In this document: in pieces, positions 41,006 through 49,928 of the stretch
How the letters are laid out: each line of letters begins with the position of its first letter
Numbering within the stretch: position 1 is the first letter of the stretch
From: an uncultured Paracoccaceae bacterium
GTDB lineage: Bacteria > Pseudomonadota > Alphaproteobacteria > Rhodobacterales > Rhodobacteraceae
Direction of reading: 5' to 3'
Length of the DNA: 64,000 nucleotides
Assembly (NCBI GenBank): GCA_947498415.1
Contig: CANMKB010000003.1
Location: 372,001 to 436,000, forward strand
The notes under the pieces: model-generated
What the model was told of the DNA's origin: nothing
The model's database searches: none
The model's input: the letters and a program-made list of their open reading frames with translations, nothing else
Made by a program: the position numbers and the translations under genes

Positions 41006-42673
41006 ATGAGCAGTGACCGTTTGATCTACCTTCCGCTCGGTGGGGCGGGGGAAATAGGCATGAATGCCTATGTGTATGGATATGGCCCACAGGGCAAAGA
41101 GCGCTTGATTCTTGTGGATATCGGCGTGACCTTTTCCGATATGGAAACCACCCCGGGTGTGGATCTGATTTTCCCGGATATGCGCTGGTTGATTGAAAAC
41201 AAGGACCGCCTTGAGGCGATCTATATCACCCATGGCCACGAAGACCACATTGGGGCGGTTGGCCATTTCTGGGAAAAGCTGGGCGTGCCTGTCTATGCGC
41301 GTGCCTTTACGGCAAATCTGGCGCGACACAAGATGCGCGATCAGGGGCAGCCAGATAGCGAAGTAATCACTGTGTCTGCGTGGCCCGAAGTCACCCAAGC
41401 TGGGCCGTTTTCTGTTGGTTTCTTGCCTATCTCACACTCGATCCCGGAAAGTGGTGCGCTAGTGATTGATACACCTGCGGGCCGTGTCATTCACACGGGT
41501 GATTTTAAGCTGGATGAAACCCCGATTGTGGGTGAGGCTTTTGACCCAGAGCTTTGGGCATCAGTGGCGAAAAAGGGTGTGAAGGCCTTGGTTTGTGATT
41601 CAACCAATGTGTTTTCGCGCAACGAAGGCCGCTCTGAGGCGACTGTTGGCCCCGAGATCGAAAAGCTTGTGTCAGACGCACCCAATATGGTTGTTGCGAC
41701 AACATTTGCGTCAAACGTTGCCCGTGTGAAAACACTGGCAGAGGCCGGCGAACGCGCGGGTCGTTCTATCTGTTTGATGGGCCGTGCGATGCGCCGTATG
41801 ATTGAGGCCGCGATTGAAACTGGCGTTTTGAAGGATTTCCCGAAAGTGGTCAGCCCAGAAGATGCGGGATCGCTTCCGCGGGAAAACCTGATGCTTTTGG
41901 TGACAGGGTCGCAAGGCGAACGGCGTGCGGCATCGGCCCAACTGGCGCGGGGCAAGCACAATGGCATGACATTGAAAGAGGGCGATTTGTTTCTCTTTAG
42001 CTCGAAGACCATTCCGGGCAATGAAAAAGGCGTGTTCCGTATCATCAACCAATTTTCTGAAATGGGTGTGGATGTGGTCGACGACAGCTCTGGTCTGTAT
42101 CACGTGTCAGGCCATGCCAACCGACCAGACCTTGAGCGGATGCAGGATTTGGTGAACCCACAAATGGTGATCCCAATGCACGGTGAGCACCGTCATCTAC
42201 GCGAGCATGCGCGTTTGAGCGAAAGCAAAGGCCGCGCCTCTGTTGTTGCGGTGAATGGCACCATGCTTGATATCACCGGGGATGCGCCCAAGGTGACTGA
42301 ATTTGTAGAGACCGGCCGGACTTATCTGGATGGGTCGGTGAAAATCGGTGCGATGGATGGGGTGATCCGTGATCGTATTCGCATGGCGCTGAACGGCCAT
42401 GTGATTGTGAATGTCATTCTGGATGAAGATGATGAGCCGCTTGGCGAAGCCTGGGTGGAACTCATGGGGCTGCCAGAGCAGGGCAACGGCTTTGCGCCGC
42501 TGGTGGATGTGCTTGAGGCGGATCTGACGCAGTACTTGGGCCGTGCGGGCGCTAAGACATTGATGGATGATGACAAGCTTGAAGAAGGCCTGCGCCGAAT
42601 TGCTCGGAATTCCGCTCGGAATGAGATTGGTAAAAAGCCAGAATGCACCGTTGTGATCAGCCGGATGACCTGA
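41006..42673 (+). CDS. rnj: Ribonuclease J family metallo-beta-lactamase exonuclease
   Basis: A 555-residue beta-CASP metallo-beta-lactamase nuclease for mRNA and rRNA processing. The metal motif HGHEDHIGAVGHF is clear, with HSIPESGALVIDTPAG and HTGDFKLDETP next, the beta-CASP segment (VATTFASNVARVKT; LVTGSQGERRAASAQLA), and HVSGHANRPDLERM and MHGEHRHLREHARL at the end of the core. Length matches alphaproteobacterial RNase J. It ends with a C-terminal domain that often mediates dimerisation. A strong terminator follows. Confidence 0.95.
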   Translation: MSSDRLIYLPLGGAGEIGMNAYVYGYGPQGKERLILVDIGVTFSDMETTPGVDLIFPDMRWLIENKDRLEAIYITHGHEDHIGAVGHFWEKLGVPVYARAFTANLARHKMRDQGQPDSEVITVSAWPEVTQAGPFSVGFLPISHSIPESGALVIDTPAGRVIHTGDFKLDETPIVGEAFDPELWASVAKKGVKALVCDSTNVFSRNEGRSEATVGPEIEKLVSDAPNMVVATTFASNVARVKTLAEAGERAGRSICLMGRAMRRMIEAAIETGVLKDFPKVVSPEDAGSLPRENLMLLVTGSQGERRAASAQLARGKHNGMTLKEGDLFLFSSKTIPGNEKGVFRIINQFSEMGVDVVDDSSGLYHVSGHANRPDLERMQDLVNPQMVIPMHGEHRHLREHARLSESKGRASVVAVNGTMLDITGDAPKVTEFVETGRTYLDGSVKIGAMDGVIRDRIRMALNGHVIVNVILDEDDEPLGEAWVELMGLPEQGNGFAPLVDVLEADLTQYLGRAGAKTLMDDDKLEEGLRRIARNSARNEIGKKPECTVVISRMT

Positions 42674-42702
42674 TCACCGAAGGATTTGGTGAATAACAAA
42701 GG

Positions 42703-42741
42703 AAAACGCCGGGTGCATTGAAGCACCCGGCGTTTTCTTTT
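42703..42741. terminator. Intrinsic terminator after rnj, nearly bidirectional
   Basis: AAAACGCCGGGTGC (42703-42716) and GCACCCGGCGTTTT (42723-42736) pair perfectly over 14 bp with a 6-nt loop, followed by CTTTT on the plus strand. It lies 30 bp after the rnj stop. The A run on the left would give a U run in the other direction, so it could also stop transcription from the helicase gene. Confidence 0.9.
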
Positions 42742-42752
42742 GTTGGGGGGAA

Positions 42753-42823
42753 GGGGCTTTGCCCCTCACGGTGAAATCTGTGATTTCACCGCTCACCCCA
42801 GAGTATTTTTAGAAAGATGAAGA
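42753..42823. repeat. Two further hairpins and dispersed intergenic repeat, copy 3
   Basis: Between the rnj terminator and the helicase 3' end are GGGGC-TTT-GCCCC (42753-42765), CGGTGAAATC-TGT-GATTTCACCG (42769-42791), and then GAGTATTTTTAGAAAGATGA starting at 42801. This third copy is identical to copy 1 over its core. Here it lies between converging genes, so it cannot be a promoter for a gene next to it on the plus strand. Confidence 0.6.
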
Positions 42824-42832
42824 GAGGGGCGC

Positions 42833-44224
42833 TTAGCTGGCGCGACGCTCTTCGAAGCTGAGTGCGATAAAGCTTGGGAGGTGATCGCCCATTCCAACAA
42901 CGGTGTTGTTGTTGTCGCGGCCACCACGATCATTGCCGCGCCCACCGCGACCGCGGCTGCGCGGTTTGCTGCGTGGTGCTTCGATCTCTGGTTTTGGAGT
43001 CTCTGCCACAGCTTCTTTAGGTGTTTCTGCTGGTGCTGCGGCTTCAGCCTTTGGCTTACGTATGCGTTTTTCCTGTTTCACAGGGTTTTCAACGCGTGGG
43101 ATTTCTTTTTGAATGAGCGCTTCGATCGCATCGAAGTTCTTTTCATCCCGCGTCGAGCAGATCATCAGTGCTTTGCCGCTGCGGCCCGCGCGACCGGTGC
43201 GGCCAATACGATGCACGTAGTCTTCGGCATGGCCTGGCACGTCAAAGTTAAAGACATGGGTCACGTCTGGCACATCAAGGCCACGTGCCGCCACATCTGA
43301 GGCCACAAGGAAACGCAGATCGCCATTGCGGAACTCTTCGAGTGTTTTCATACGTTGAGACTGATCAAGATCGCCGTGAATTGGCGCGGCGTGCAGACCA
43401 TATTTTTTCATGGATTTCGCGCAGATATCAACGTCTGTCTTGCGGTTGCAAAAGATGATCGCGTTGCTGCAGGCATCGCCTTCGAGTTCGATCAACTTAC
43501 GCAGAACTTTGCGTTTTTCGCTACCTTCGCGATCACGACGGCTGGCTTTGAACATCACAACACCCTGTTCAATGTTCTCAGAGGCAGTCGCCTGACGGGC
43601 CACTTCGATGCGCACAGGCGCAGACAGGAACGTATTGGTGATGCGTTCGATCTCGGGTGCCATGGTGGCGGAGAAGAACAAGGTTTGGCGTGTGAAGGGT
43701 GTTAGGCCGAAAATGCGTTCGATATCAGGGATAAAGCCCATATCCAGCATCCGGTCGGCCTCGTCGACAACCATGACTTTCACGTCAGACAAGATCAGCT
43801 TGCCGCGTTCGAAATGGTCAAGCAGACGGCCTGGCGTTGCAATCAGAACATCCACACCTTTGTCGATGATGGATTCTTGTTCCTTAAAGCTCACGCCACC
43901 AATGAGCAGCGCTTTGGTGAGCTTTAGGTGTTTTGTATAAGCGTCGAAGTTTTCAGCAACCTGTGCCGCCAGCTCGCGGGTTGGGCAGAGCACAAGGCTG
44001 CGCGGCATCCGGGCGCGAGCGCGCCCGCGGGCCAGCAATGAAATCATCGGTAGAGTGAAGCTGGCAGTTTTACCAGTACCGGTTTGGGCGATGCCCAATA
44101 CGTCTTTGCCTTCAAGGGCGGGGGGAATGGCCCCAGCTTGAATTGGGGTGGGGCTTTCATAGCCCGCTTCGGCCACTGCTTTGAGAACCTTTGGGTTCAA
44201 CTCAAGGTCGGAGAACTTTGTCAT
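42833..44224 (-). CDS. DEAD-box ATP-dependent RNA helicase (RhlE type)
   Basis: A 463-residue helicase with complete motifs: Q motif (YESPTPIQAGAIPPAL), I (AQTGTGKT), Ia (PTRELAAQV), Ib (TPGRLLDH), II (VDEADRMLD), III (SAT in FFSATMAPE), IV-VI (AIIFCNRKT; ATDVAARGLDVP; HRIGRTGRAGRSG). The C-terminal tail (about residues 370-463) is low-complexity, Glu/Pro/Ala-rich then Arg/Gly-rich (SRGRGGRGNDRGGRDNNN), typical of RNA-binding tails. Such helicases assist ribosome assembly and mRNA turnover in the cold. A hairpin sits right before its start. It is next to the RNase J gene, though convergent. Confidence 0.94.
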   Translation of the reverse strand: MTKFSDLELNPKVLKAVAEAGYESPTPIQAGAIPPALEGKDVLGIAQTGTGKTASFTLPMISLLARGRARARMPRSLVLCPTRELAAQVAENFDAYTKHLKLTKALLIGGVSFKEQESIIDKGVDVLIATPGRLLDHFERGKLILSDVKVMVVDEADRMLDMGFIPDIERIFGLTPFTRQTLFFSATMAPEIERITNTFLSAPVRIEVARQATASENIEQGVVMFKASRRDREGSEKRKVLRKLIELEGDACSNAIIFCNRKTDVDICAKSMKKYGLHAAPIHGDLDQSQRMKTLEEFRNGDLRFLVASDVAARGLDVPDVTHVFNFDVPGHAEDYVHRIGRTGRAGRSGKALMICSTRDEKNFDAIEALIQKEIPRVENPVKQEKRIRKPKAEAAAPAETPKEAVAETPKPEIEAPRSKPRSRGRGGRGNDRGGRDNNNTVVGMGDHLPSFIALSFEERRAS

Positions 44225-44229
44225 GTGTA

Positions 44230-44244
44230 TCCGTAATTTACGGA
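44230..44244 (-). promoter_or_regulatory. Hairpin covering the helicase ribosome-binding region
   Basis: On the coding strand TCCGTAA-A-TTACGGA forms a perfect 7-bp-arm hairpin ending five bases before the ATG at 44224. The only ribosome-site-like bases (CGGA) lie in its right arm and would be sequestered when it folds. The remaining 160 bp up to 44406 hold a weaker hairpin GTGGTT/AACCAC and no gene. Confidence 0.45.
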
Positions 44245-44406
44245 CACAACTTGGCCCGTAGCAGATGATGTCAATCGGACCCGTATGGCCCCGCGATTGA
44301 TCGCATGGATGACTGACGCGCTCGGTCTAGCTGATTGTCACACATGCGTCAACGAAGCGTCGAAGCCATATCCGCTGTGGTTGTAAAAAACCACGAATTG
44401 GAAACA

Positions 44407-45372
44407 TTAACCTTTAAAATTGGGGAAATGTTTCTCAATTTTGGAGGAAAGTCCCAGCTTGTACGATCGCAATAGGTCTCGTTTTGAGAGTCTCTCAAGA
44501 AGTTTTGGGGTTGCTAGGCATGTTTCTTCAAAGAAAAGCCGCAGGTCTTCGGTGCCTTCTGCCGTGAGGCTAGAAAAAACTGCGTGTTTGCTAAGGCGGC
44601 CTGATCCGGTTGGTAGGTTCTGTTCAAGCTCGGCCCGGTAAGAGCCTTTCTGGAGCCGGTACTCCATGATCTGTAACCACTTGTCCCAGCTGGCCACGTG
44701 TTTGTGGCAAAGATCTATAGTGTCGCATTTCAGGGCGGTGATTTCATCGTCTTCTTTGTAAAAGGCGCGGTGGATGGCGAGTTTTACGTTCCCCAGATTT
44801 GTGCGCACAAAAAGCTTCCCAGCGCTGTGGCTGATAAACCCTGATTTAAAGAAGCCTCCAAATTGCGGATAGATTTCAGCCTCGATGGTTTGTTTGCCAT
44901 CACCGCCCGGAATTTTCGCTTTGCAATAGGTCAGCTCTGGATCAAGGCCTTGGCTGTTTTCTATGCAGAGAGATTCATAAGGAGAAAGGCGCAGGGCCTG
45001 CACGTTTGGGGCGGTGTTGGTTAACAGCTGCTCAATTGAGGCTGTGGGGCACAGGAATTCGTCGACATCGATATGGGCAATCCAATCAAGGTCTTTGGCT
45101 TTGCGATAAGCCAGCGTGGCGTTGCGCACTTGCCGAACCTGATGTTTAACCGGGCGGCGGCCCAAGCGATCATGCCAATAGGCCTCGTCGGTACGGATGA
45201 CCGTTACGTTGCCATGGGGTGCCAGTGCTGCCTCGGCGGCGGGGTTGTCATCATCTAAGAAGATGAAGAGCTGGCTTGCACCCAGATCAAGATGATAAGC
45301 GACAAAGGCTAATATTTCATCGACAGGGGCCTTGATCGTGGCGACGACACCCCATTTGCCAGCGGCTGTCAT
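44407..45372 (-). CDS. Glycosyltransferase family 2-like protein (Glyco_tranf_2_4 type)
   Basis: A 321-residue protein with a GT-A-like N-terminal half: WGVVATIKAPVDEILAFVAYHLDLGAS, then a probable acidic metal motif DLDWIAHIDVDEFL (DxD as DVD). This matches the glycosyl transferase family 2_4 group, common in roseobacters. There is no signal peptide or membrane helix, so it is cytoplasmic. It overlaps the next upstream, related gene by four bases (ATGA), and the two share the motif order AxHxxLGA ... LDVDEYL/HIDVDEFL, suggesting descent from one duplication. Acceptor and donor sugars are unknown. Confidence 0.78.
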   Translation of the reverse strand: MTAAGKWGVVATIKAPVDEILAFVAYHLDLGASQLFIFLDDDNPAAEAALAPHGNVTVIRTDEAYWHDRLGRRPVKHQVRQVRNATLAYRKAKDLDWIAHIDVDEFLCPTASIEQLLTNTAPNVQALRLSPYESLCIENSQGLDPELTYCKAKIPGGDGKQTIEAEIYPQFGGFFKSGFISHSAGKLFVRTNLGNVKLAIHRAFYKEDDEITALKCDTIDLCHKHVASWDKWLQIMEYRLQKGSYRAELEQNLPTGSGRLSKHAVFSSLTAEGTEDLRLFFEETCLATPKLLERLSKRDLLRSYKLGLSSKIEKHFPNFKG

Positions 45373-47063
45373 AGCTCTAATCCGTTGATCAAAGACTCAA
45401 TTTTGGGCGCGAGATCCAGATCGATATCATAAAGCGCACCGGCTTGCTTGAGGTGGTCTAACACCTCTGGGCGCGGTTCTGCGATTTCTGAGAAGAAGGC
45501 TGCAAATTCAGATCTATTTTCTGAAATATCAATGGTATCCAAGATGGACTTAAGGCTGGTCCCGTCTGGTTTTCGGCGTTTGTAACCTTCGTCGATGCGA
45601 CGCGGCAGAGCCGCTTCAAAATCTTGGATGCTGTCGGCATGGCAGTGGGCGACACGCAGATTGTCGGGGGTGTAGCCGTTGGTGGCCACTTTCTTTTCGT
45701 GTTTCACGATGAAGTTGCCGACACGGATTGCGCCAAGCTTTCCTCGCACAAATAATCGGGGTTCGGCCGGGCCGAGCAACAAATCAGGCAAGTATGGCCC
45801 AAAGGTTGGGTACAGCGTCTCTCGATCAGATTGTTTAAGTTTGTAAGCAGACGCCGGCGGGCGATACAGGGTTTCGCTATTGGCGAAGCGTTCGATCACC
45901 GGCATGGTCACAAAGGCCGCATCGCCAGGCACCTCGGCCAGGGTTTCGCGCATCGGGGCGTCTGACAGCAGATACTCGTCCACATCCAGCATGGCCAACC
46001 AATCTAGGGCCATTATCCGACGTGCGTGATTGAAGTAAAAGGCCTTGCGGGCATTGCGGCGCACCAGCCGTTCACGCAACGCGCCCGAGATCACGGCCTC
46101 TGTACAGAGAACGACTTCGATTTTGGGGTGCTTGACCAGTTCATGCGGCATATGGTCAGGATCATCGACAAACAAAACCACTGCATCTGCGCCCAAATCA
46201 ATGTGATGCGCGGCAAAACAAATGGCTTGATCCGTCTCTTCATTCACGGTGGCCGCGACGCCCCAGCTGATTGTAGCAGGCACTGTTTTGACATGCTTTT
46301 GGGGTACCGGGATCAGGTGCTCGCGTTTGGTGGCCAGATGCGCTTTGCGTTCGTCGGACATATCCCGCAAACGACGGAAAATGGTGCCTGGGTCTTTGTT
46401 GATCGCCGTCAGCAGGTGTTGCGCCAATGGGGCAACAACCGGATCAGCGTCGCTGTCTTTCCAAAGGCGCGACAGCAGAGCGACATCTAGACCGCCCCCC
46501 TTAAGGGAATAGGCTGGAATATCTAAAGGCAGTTCGGTGTTGATTTTGCTTGCGGTTGAATGGGGCTGAGATGGGCGCACTCCGGTATAAAGACGCTCAA
46601 ATTCATATAATTTGATCATGCCAAACATCATGGTCATCGAACTGCCGATGATGCGCTGCTGTTCGTTTACACCACGATCCCCAAAGGTGGTGATACTAGA
46701 GACGAGCCAGCGCAAGGGCAGGCGGCGCAATAGAAAATCGCCGTGTTCTGCCCAAATACGTTGGAACAAGGCTGGCGCATGATCGGGGAATTCATTTTTA
46801 CGCAGGTGCGCAATCACGAGGGCATTCAGATAACAAATCTCAGGCTGCCCCTGAAATTCTTTCTGAAGATAGTGGCACTTAGCAGCGTAAGCTGAATCGC
46901 TTTTCGGCGGATCGACAAAGGTGACCGATGTCAGAAGAGATTCTAAATCGGTCTCTAAGCCAACCAGTGCTTCGCCTTCTGCATAGTTCAGAGGCTCACG
47001 GCGCAGGTTTGCGCGTTGCATTAAAGGCTGAAAGCCACCGGGGTATGTTTCTGTATCACTCAT
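45369..47063 (-). CDS. Large glycosyltransferase family 2-like protein (Glyco_tranf_2_4 type)
   Basis: A 564-residue protein. The first about 270 residues have no recognisable domain; residues about 275-560 are the glycosyltransferase region (ISWGVAATVNEETDQAICFAAHHIDLGADAVVLFVDD split over two strands, then the acidic motif MALDWLAMLDVDEYLLSD). The start at 47063 (MSDTETYPG) is chosen; the frame extends to 47099 through a perfect hairpin. It is coupled by ATGA overlap to a second, shorter enzyme of the same type. The pair may decorate an exopolysaccharide or lipopolysaccharide, but no other polysaccharide genes are near. Substrate unknown. Confidence 0.75.
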   Translation of the reverse strand: MSDTETYPGGFQPLMQRANLRREPLNYAEGEALVGLETDLESLLTSVTFVDPPKSDSAYAAKCHYLQKEFQGQPEICYLNALVIAHLRKNEFPDHAPALFQRIWAEHGDFLLRRLPLRWLVSSITTFGDRGVNEQQRIIGSSMTMMFGMIKLYEFERLYTGVRPSQPHSTASKINTELPLDIPAYSLKGGGLDVALLSRLWKDSDADPVVAPLAQHLLTAINKDPGTIFRRLRDMSDERKAHLATKREHLIPVPQKHVKTVPATISWGVAATVNEETDQAICFAAHHIDLGADAVVLFVDDPDHMPHELVKHPKIEVVLCTEAVISGALRERLVRRNARKAFYFNHARRIMALDWLAMLDVDEYLLSDAPMRETLAEVPGDAAFVTMPVIERFANSETLYRPPASAYKLKQSDRETLYPTFGPYLPDLLLGPAEPRLFVRGKLGAIRVGNFIVKHEKKVATNGYTPDNLRVAHCHADSIQDFEAALPRRIDEGYKRRKPDGTSLKSILDTIDISENRSEFAAFFSEIAEPRPEVLDHLKQAGALYDIDLDLAPKIESLINGLEL

Positions 47064-47071
47064 AACTGCTC

Positions 47072-47099
47072 TTGCGGGGCTATTATACCAGCCCCGCAA
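47072..47099 (-). promoter_or_regulatory. Perfect hairpin between prfC and the glycosyltransferase pair
   Basis: TTGCGGGGCT and AGCCCCGCAA pair over 10 bp with an 8-nt loop (GGTATAAT on the coding strand). It lies 11 bp after the prfC stop and 8 bp before the glycosyltransferase start. There is no U run behind it, so it is more likely an attenuating or stabilising stem than a classical terminator. The loop contains TATAAT, but no matching -35 box was found. Confidence 0.5.
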
Positions 47100-47110
47100 A
47101 CAGGGGTGGC

Positions 47111-48718
47111 TTAGACCATCATCTCTTTTGTAGCGGTAAGTGTCACGTCTGGATAGTCACGACCGACACGATCGATGTCCCATTGCAGACGAGTCAGGTA
47201 GACAATGTCACCGTCATGGTCATGTGAGATGTGCTGTTTGTTGGCTTCAACAAACTTGTCGACGGCATCCTGTTCACCAGAGACCCAGCGCGCTGAGGTA
47301 AATTGGCTGGCTTCAAAGCGCACAGGCAGGCCGTATTCCATTTCAATCCGGCTGGCGAGCACTTCAAATTGCAATGCCCCCACAACGCCCACGATAAACC
47401 CCGAGCCAATGGAGGGCTTAAAGACCTTTGCGGCGCCTTCTTCAGCGAATTGCATGAGGGCCTTTTCCAAATGCTTGGCTTTCATCGGGTCGCCTGCACG
47501 CACGCCTTGCAGCAACTCTGGCGCAAAGGATGGAATGCCGCTGACGCGAATGGCTTCGCCTTCGGTCAGCGTATCCCCAATGCGCAATTGGCCGTGATTT
47601 GGAATACCGATGATATCACCGGCCCAAGCTTCTTCGGCAAGTTCCCGATCCGAGGCCAAGAACAACACAGGGTTTGACACGGCCATTGGCTTTTTGGTGC
47701 GTACATGTGTCAGTTTCATGCCGCGTTTAAAGTGGCCCGACGCCATGCGCACAAAGGCCACACGGTCACGGTGTTTCGGGTCCATATTCGCCTGAACCTT
47801 AAACACAAAACCTGCGACTTTCTTTTCTTCGGGAGCCACATTCCGAGGCTGAGCGGATTGCACCTGCGGTTCCGGGCCAAAGCTGCTGATCCCAGCCATC
47901 AGTTCCTGAACGCCAAATGAGTTGATCGCAGAGCCGAACCAAATCGGGGTCATATGCCCTTCAAGCACAGCCTGTGGATCAAGCTGCGGCAACAGCTCTT
48001 TGGCCATTTCGACTTCTTCCAGGAACTTTTCCAGAAGTTCGGCTGGCACATGTTCTGCAAGTTTTGGGTCATCCAAACCCTTGATCTCGATGCTTTCCGC
48101 CACTTTGTTGCGGTCAGCCCGGTCCATCAATTCCAGACGGTCGCGCAGCAGATCGTAACAGCCGACAAAATCGCGACCCACGCCAATCGGCCAAGAGGCC
48201 GGGGTGACGTCAATCGCAAGGTTTTCTTGGATTTCGTCAATAATTTCAAATGTGTCGCGGCTTTCGCGGTCCATCTTGTTACAGAACGTCAGGATCGGCA
48301 GGTCGCGCAGGCGGCAAACTTCGAACAGTTTCTGTGTTTGGCTTTCCACACCTTTCGCACCGTCAATCACCATGACGGCTGCATCCACCGCTGTCAGCGT
48401 ACGATAGGTGTCTTCGGAAAAATCGCTGTGGCCCGGTGTATCCACCAGATTGAACCGGTAACCATCAAAATCAAACGACATGGCAGAGGCCGACACAGAG
48501 ATGCCCCGGTCTTTTTCCATCTGCATAAAGTCTGATCGGGTGCGGCGTGCTTCGCCCTTTGCCCGCACCTGACCGGCCATCTGAATGGCACCACCATACA
48601 AAAGGAATTTTTCGGTCAAGGTGGTCTTACCGGCATCCGGGTGCGAGATAATCGCAAAGGTGCGACGACGCGCAATTTCGGGCGGCAATTCGGGGCGGTT
48701 TGAAGCGGTGTTAGACAT
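47111..48718 (-). CDS. prfC: Peptide chain release factor 3
   Basis: A 535-residue translational GTPase that recycles RF1 and RF2 after termination. G motifs are HPDAGKTTLTEKFLLYGG (P loop), DRGISVSASAMSF (switch I), DTPGHSDFSEDTYR, and FCNKMDRESRD (NKMD). The later domains follow the RF3 pattern and length. The start at 48718 (MSNTASNRP) is chosen; the upstream ATG at 48754 adds a poorly conserved leader. It is 54 bp downstream of the Hint-protein gene on the same strand. Confidence 0.95.
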   Translation of the reverse strand: MSNTASNRPELPPEIARRRTFAIISHPDAGKTTLTEKFLLYGGAIQMAGQVRAKGEARRTRSDFMQMEKDRGISVSASAMSFDFDGYRFNLVDTPGHSDFSEDTYRTLTAVDAAVMVIDGAKGVESQTQKLFEVCRLRDLPILTFCNKMDRESRDTFEIIDEIQENLAIDVTPASWPIGVGRDFVGCYDLLRDRLELMDRADRNKVAESIEIKGLDDPKLAEHVPAELLEKFLEEVEMAKELLPQLDPQAVLEGHMTPIWFGSAINSFGVQELMAGISSFGPEPQVQSAQPRNVAPEEKKVAGFVFKVQANMDPKHRDRVAFVRMASGHFKRGMKLTHVRTKKPMAVSNPVLFLASDRELAEEAWAGDIIGIPNHGQLRIGDTLTEGEAIRVSGIPSFAPELLQGVRAGDPMKAKHLEKALMQFAEEGAAKVFKPSIGSGFIVGVVGALQFEVLASRIEMEYGLPVRFEASQFTSARWVSGEQDAVDKFVEANKQHISHDHDGDIVYLTRLQWDIDRVGRDYPDVTLTATKEMMV

Positions 48719-48772
48719 GAGCGAGCCTATAGCGGGATAGGTGCTCTGGTGCAATCTAGAAGGTGCGGTGCC

Positions 48773-49795
48773 TTAACGCGAAGACGCTCTGCGCAGCAAA
48801 TCAGCGACATCTGCGCGAATAGTCTCGTTGTCTTTGAGTTCGCAGGCAATTTTGTCGGCGCGGGGCAGGCCCGGTTGACTTTGACGGAACCTTTCGCCCA
48901 GCTCTTTGGGCAAAACAGACTGGTTGGATTCGCTGACAAGCATGGTTTCGGCTGCAATGCCTTCGGCAAAGATAATCTGGTGGTCATCAAACAACAGCTG
49001 GAAGTAATCAATAAACCCGCCGTTCTGCACATAAACAGAACTACCGTTCACCAGATGACGCGCCCGGATCATAACTTCTGCCTGACCAGCGCCAACCTGA
49101 TCTTTGCGCTGATAGATGAAAAGACGGTGGTCTTGGCTGACGGTCAAGTCACCCAGATTGTGCAACGTGCCTGCGGTGATCACCACAGGCGCAAAGTCTC
49201 CAACTGCGCGAACCGTCGATTGGCCAATCCAGCGGATTTCCTGAACACCGGAATCGCGGGTGAGTACACGGTCGCCGGGGCACAGGTCTTGGATGGGTTT
49301 CTGTTCTCCGGTTGCGGTGGTGATCCGTGTGCCCATGGAAAAGGAAACACAGCCCAACAGCGCCATGCGACGGCGGGCCTGTTCGCGATCAATCTTAACA
49401 AGCGCATAAGATGTTTTTGCATTCAAGGCTGACATGGGATGCAGGTAGATTTCTACCACTTGCCCATCTTGATCAACCTCCACCAAAACCAGCGCCTCAA
49501 TTGTTTGGCCGGTGGTGGGCATCAACGTAATGCAGCAATCGGCATAGAGTGTTGCGCCCTTTGTACCGGTCGCACTGCCTTTGGCGATGTAAAAGGCTTT
49601 ATCTGCAGATGTGAGGAATGACAGCGACGTCAGCTTTTCGCGATCTGTCAGCTCATAGCAATCGTCAAGCAACAGCTCATCCGCAAAAGACACCGCATCC
49701 CCCAGATTGGCACCTGTCACAACTCTAAACGCTGCTGCGCGATAAACGGGCAGGGTTTGCAACGCATGTGGCATGTTACCAGCGGTGGAACTCAT
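48773..49795 (-). CDS. Hint-domain (Hedgehog/intein) protein
   Basis: A 340-residue protein of the roseobacter Hint-domain type. The first about 145 residues form an uncharacterised N-terminal domain; the Hint module starts at about residue 148 with the nucleophile Cys in LLGCVSFSMGTRITTATGEQ, continues LCPGDRVLTRDSGVQEIRWIG, and has the later His block TVSQDHRLFIY. In inteins and Hedgehog proteins this fold performs N-S acyl shift and self-cleavage at the Cys. The C-terminal Asn-plus-nucleophile pair of true inteins is not seen, so splicing is unlikely; self-cleavage is possible. TAAGGAC precedes the start. No secretion signal is evident. Function unknown. Confidence 0.8.
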   Translation of the reverse strand: MSSTAGNMPHALQTLPVYRAAAFRVVTGANLGDAVSFADELLLDDCYELTDREKLTSLSFLTSADKAFYIAKGSATGTKGATLYADCCITLMPTTGQTIEALVLVEVDQDGQVVEIYLHPMSALNAKTSYALVKIDREQARRRMALLGCVSFSMGTRITTATGEQKPIQDLCPGDRVLTRDSGVQEIRWIGQSTVRAVGDFAPVVITAGTLHNLGDLTVSQDHRLFIYQRKDQVGAGQAEVMIRARHLVNGSSVYVQNGGFIDYFQLLFDDHQIIFAEGIAAETMLVSESNQSVLPKELGERFRQSQPGLPRADKIACELKDNETIRADVADLLRRASSR

Positions 49796-49928
49796 CGTGT
49801 GTCCTTAGTCCTTGTCTTTGCGCTAAGATGCTGTCCAATTGTGGCAACAAGAGGAATGAGCCTAGGCAATTTACTGGCACTTTGGTGAAGAAGTGACCAT
49901 CATCGCCAGCAATAATAGGGAGAGCTTT

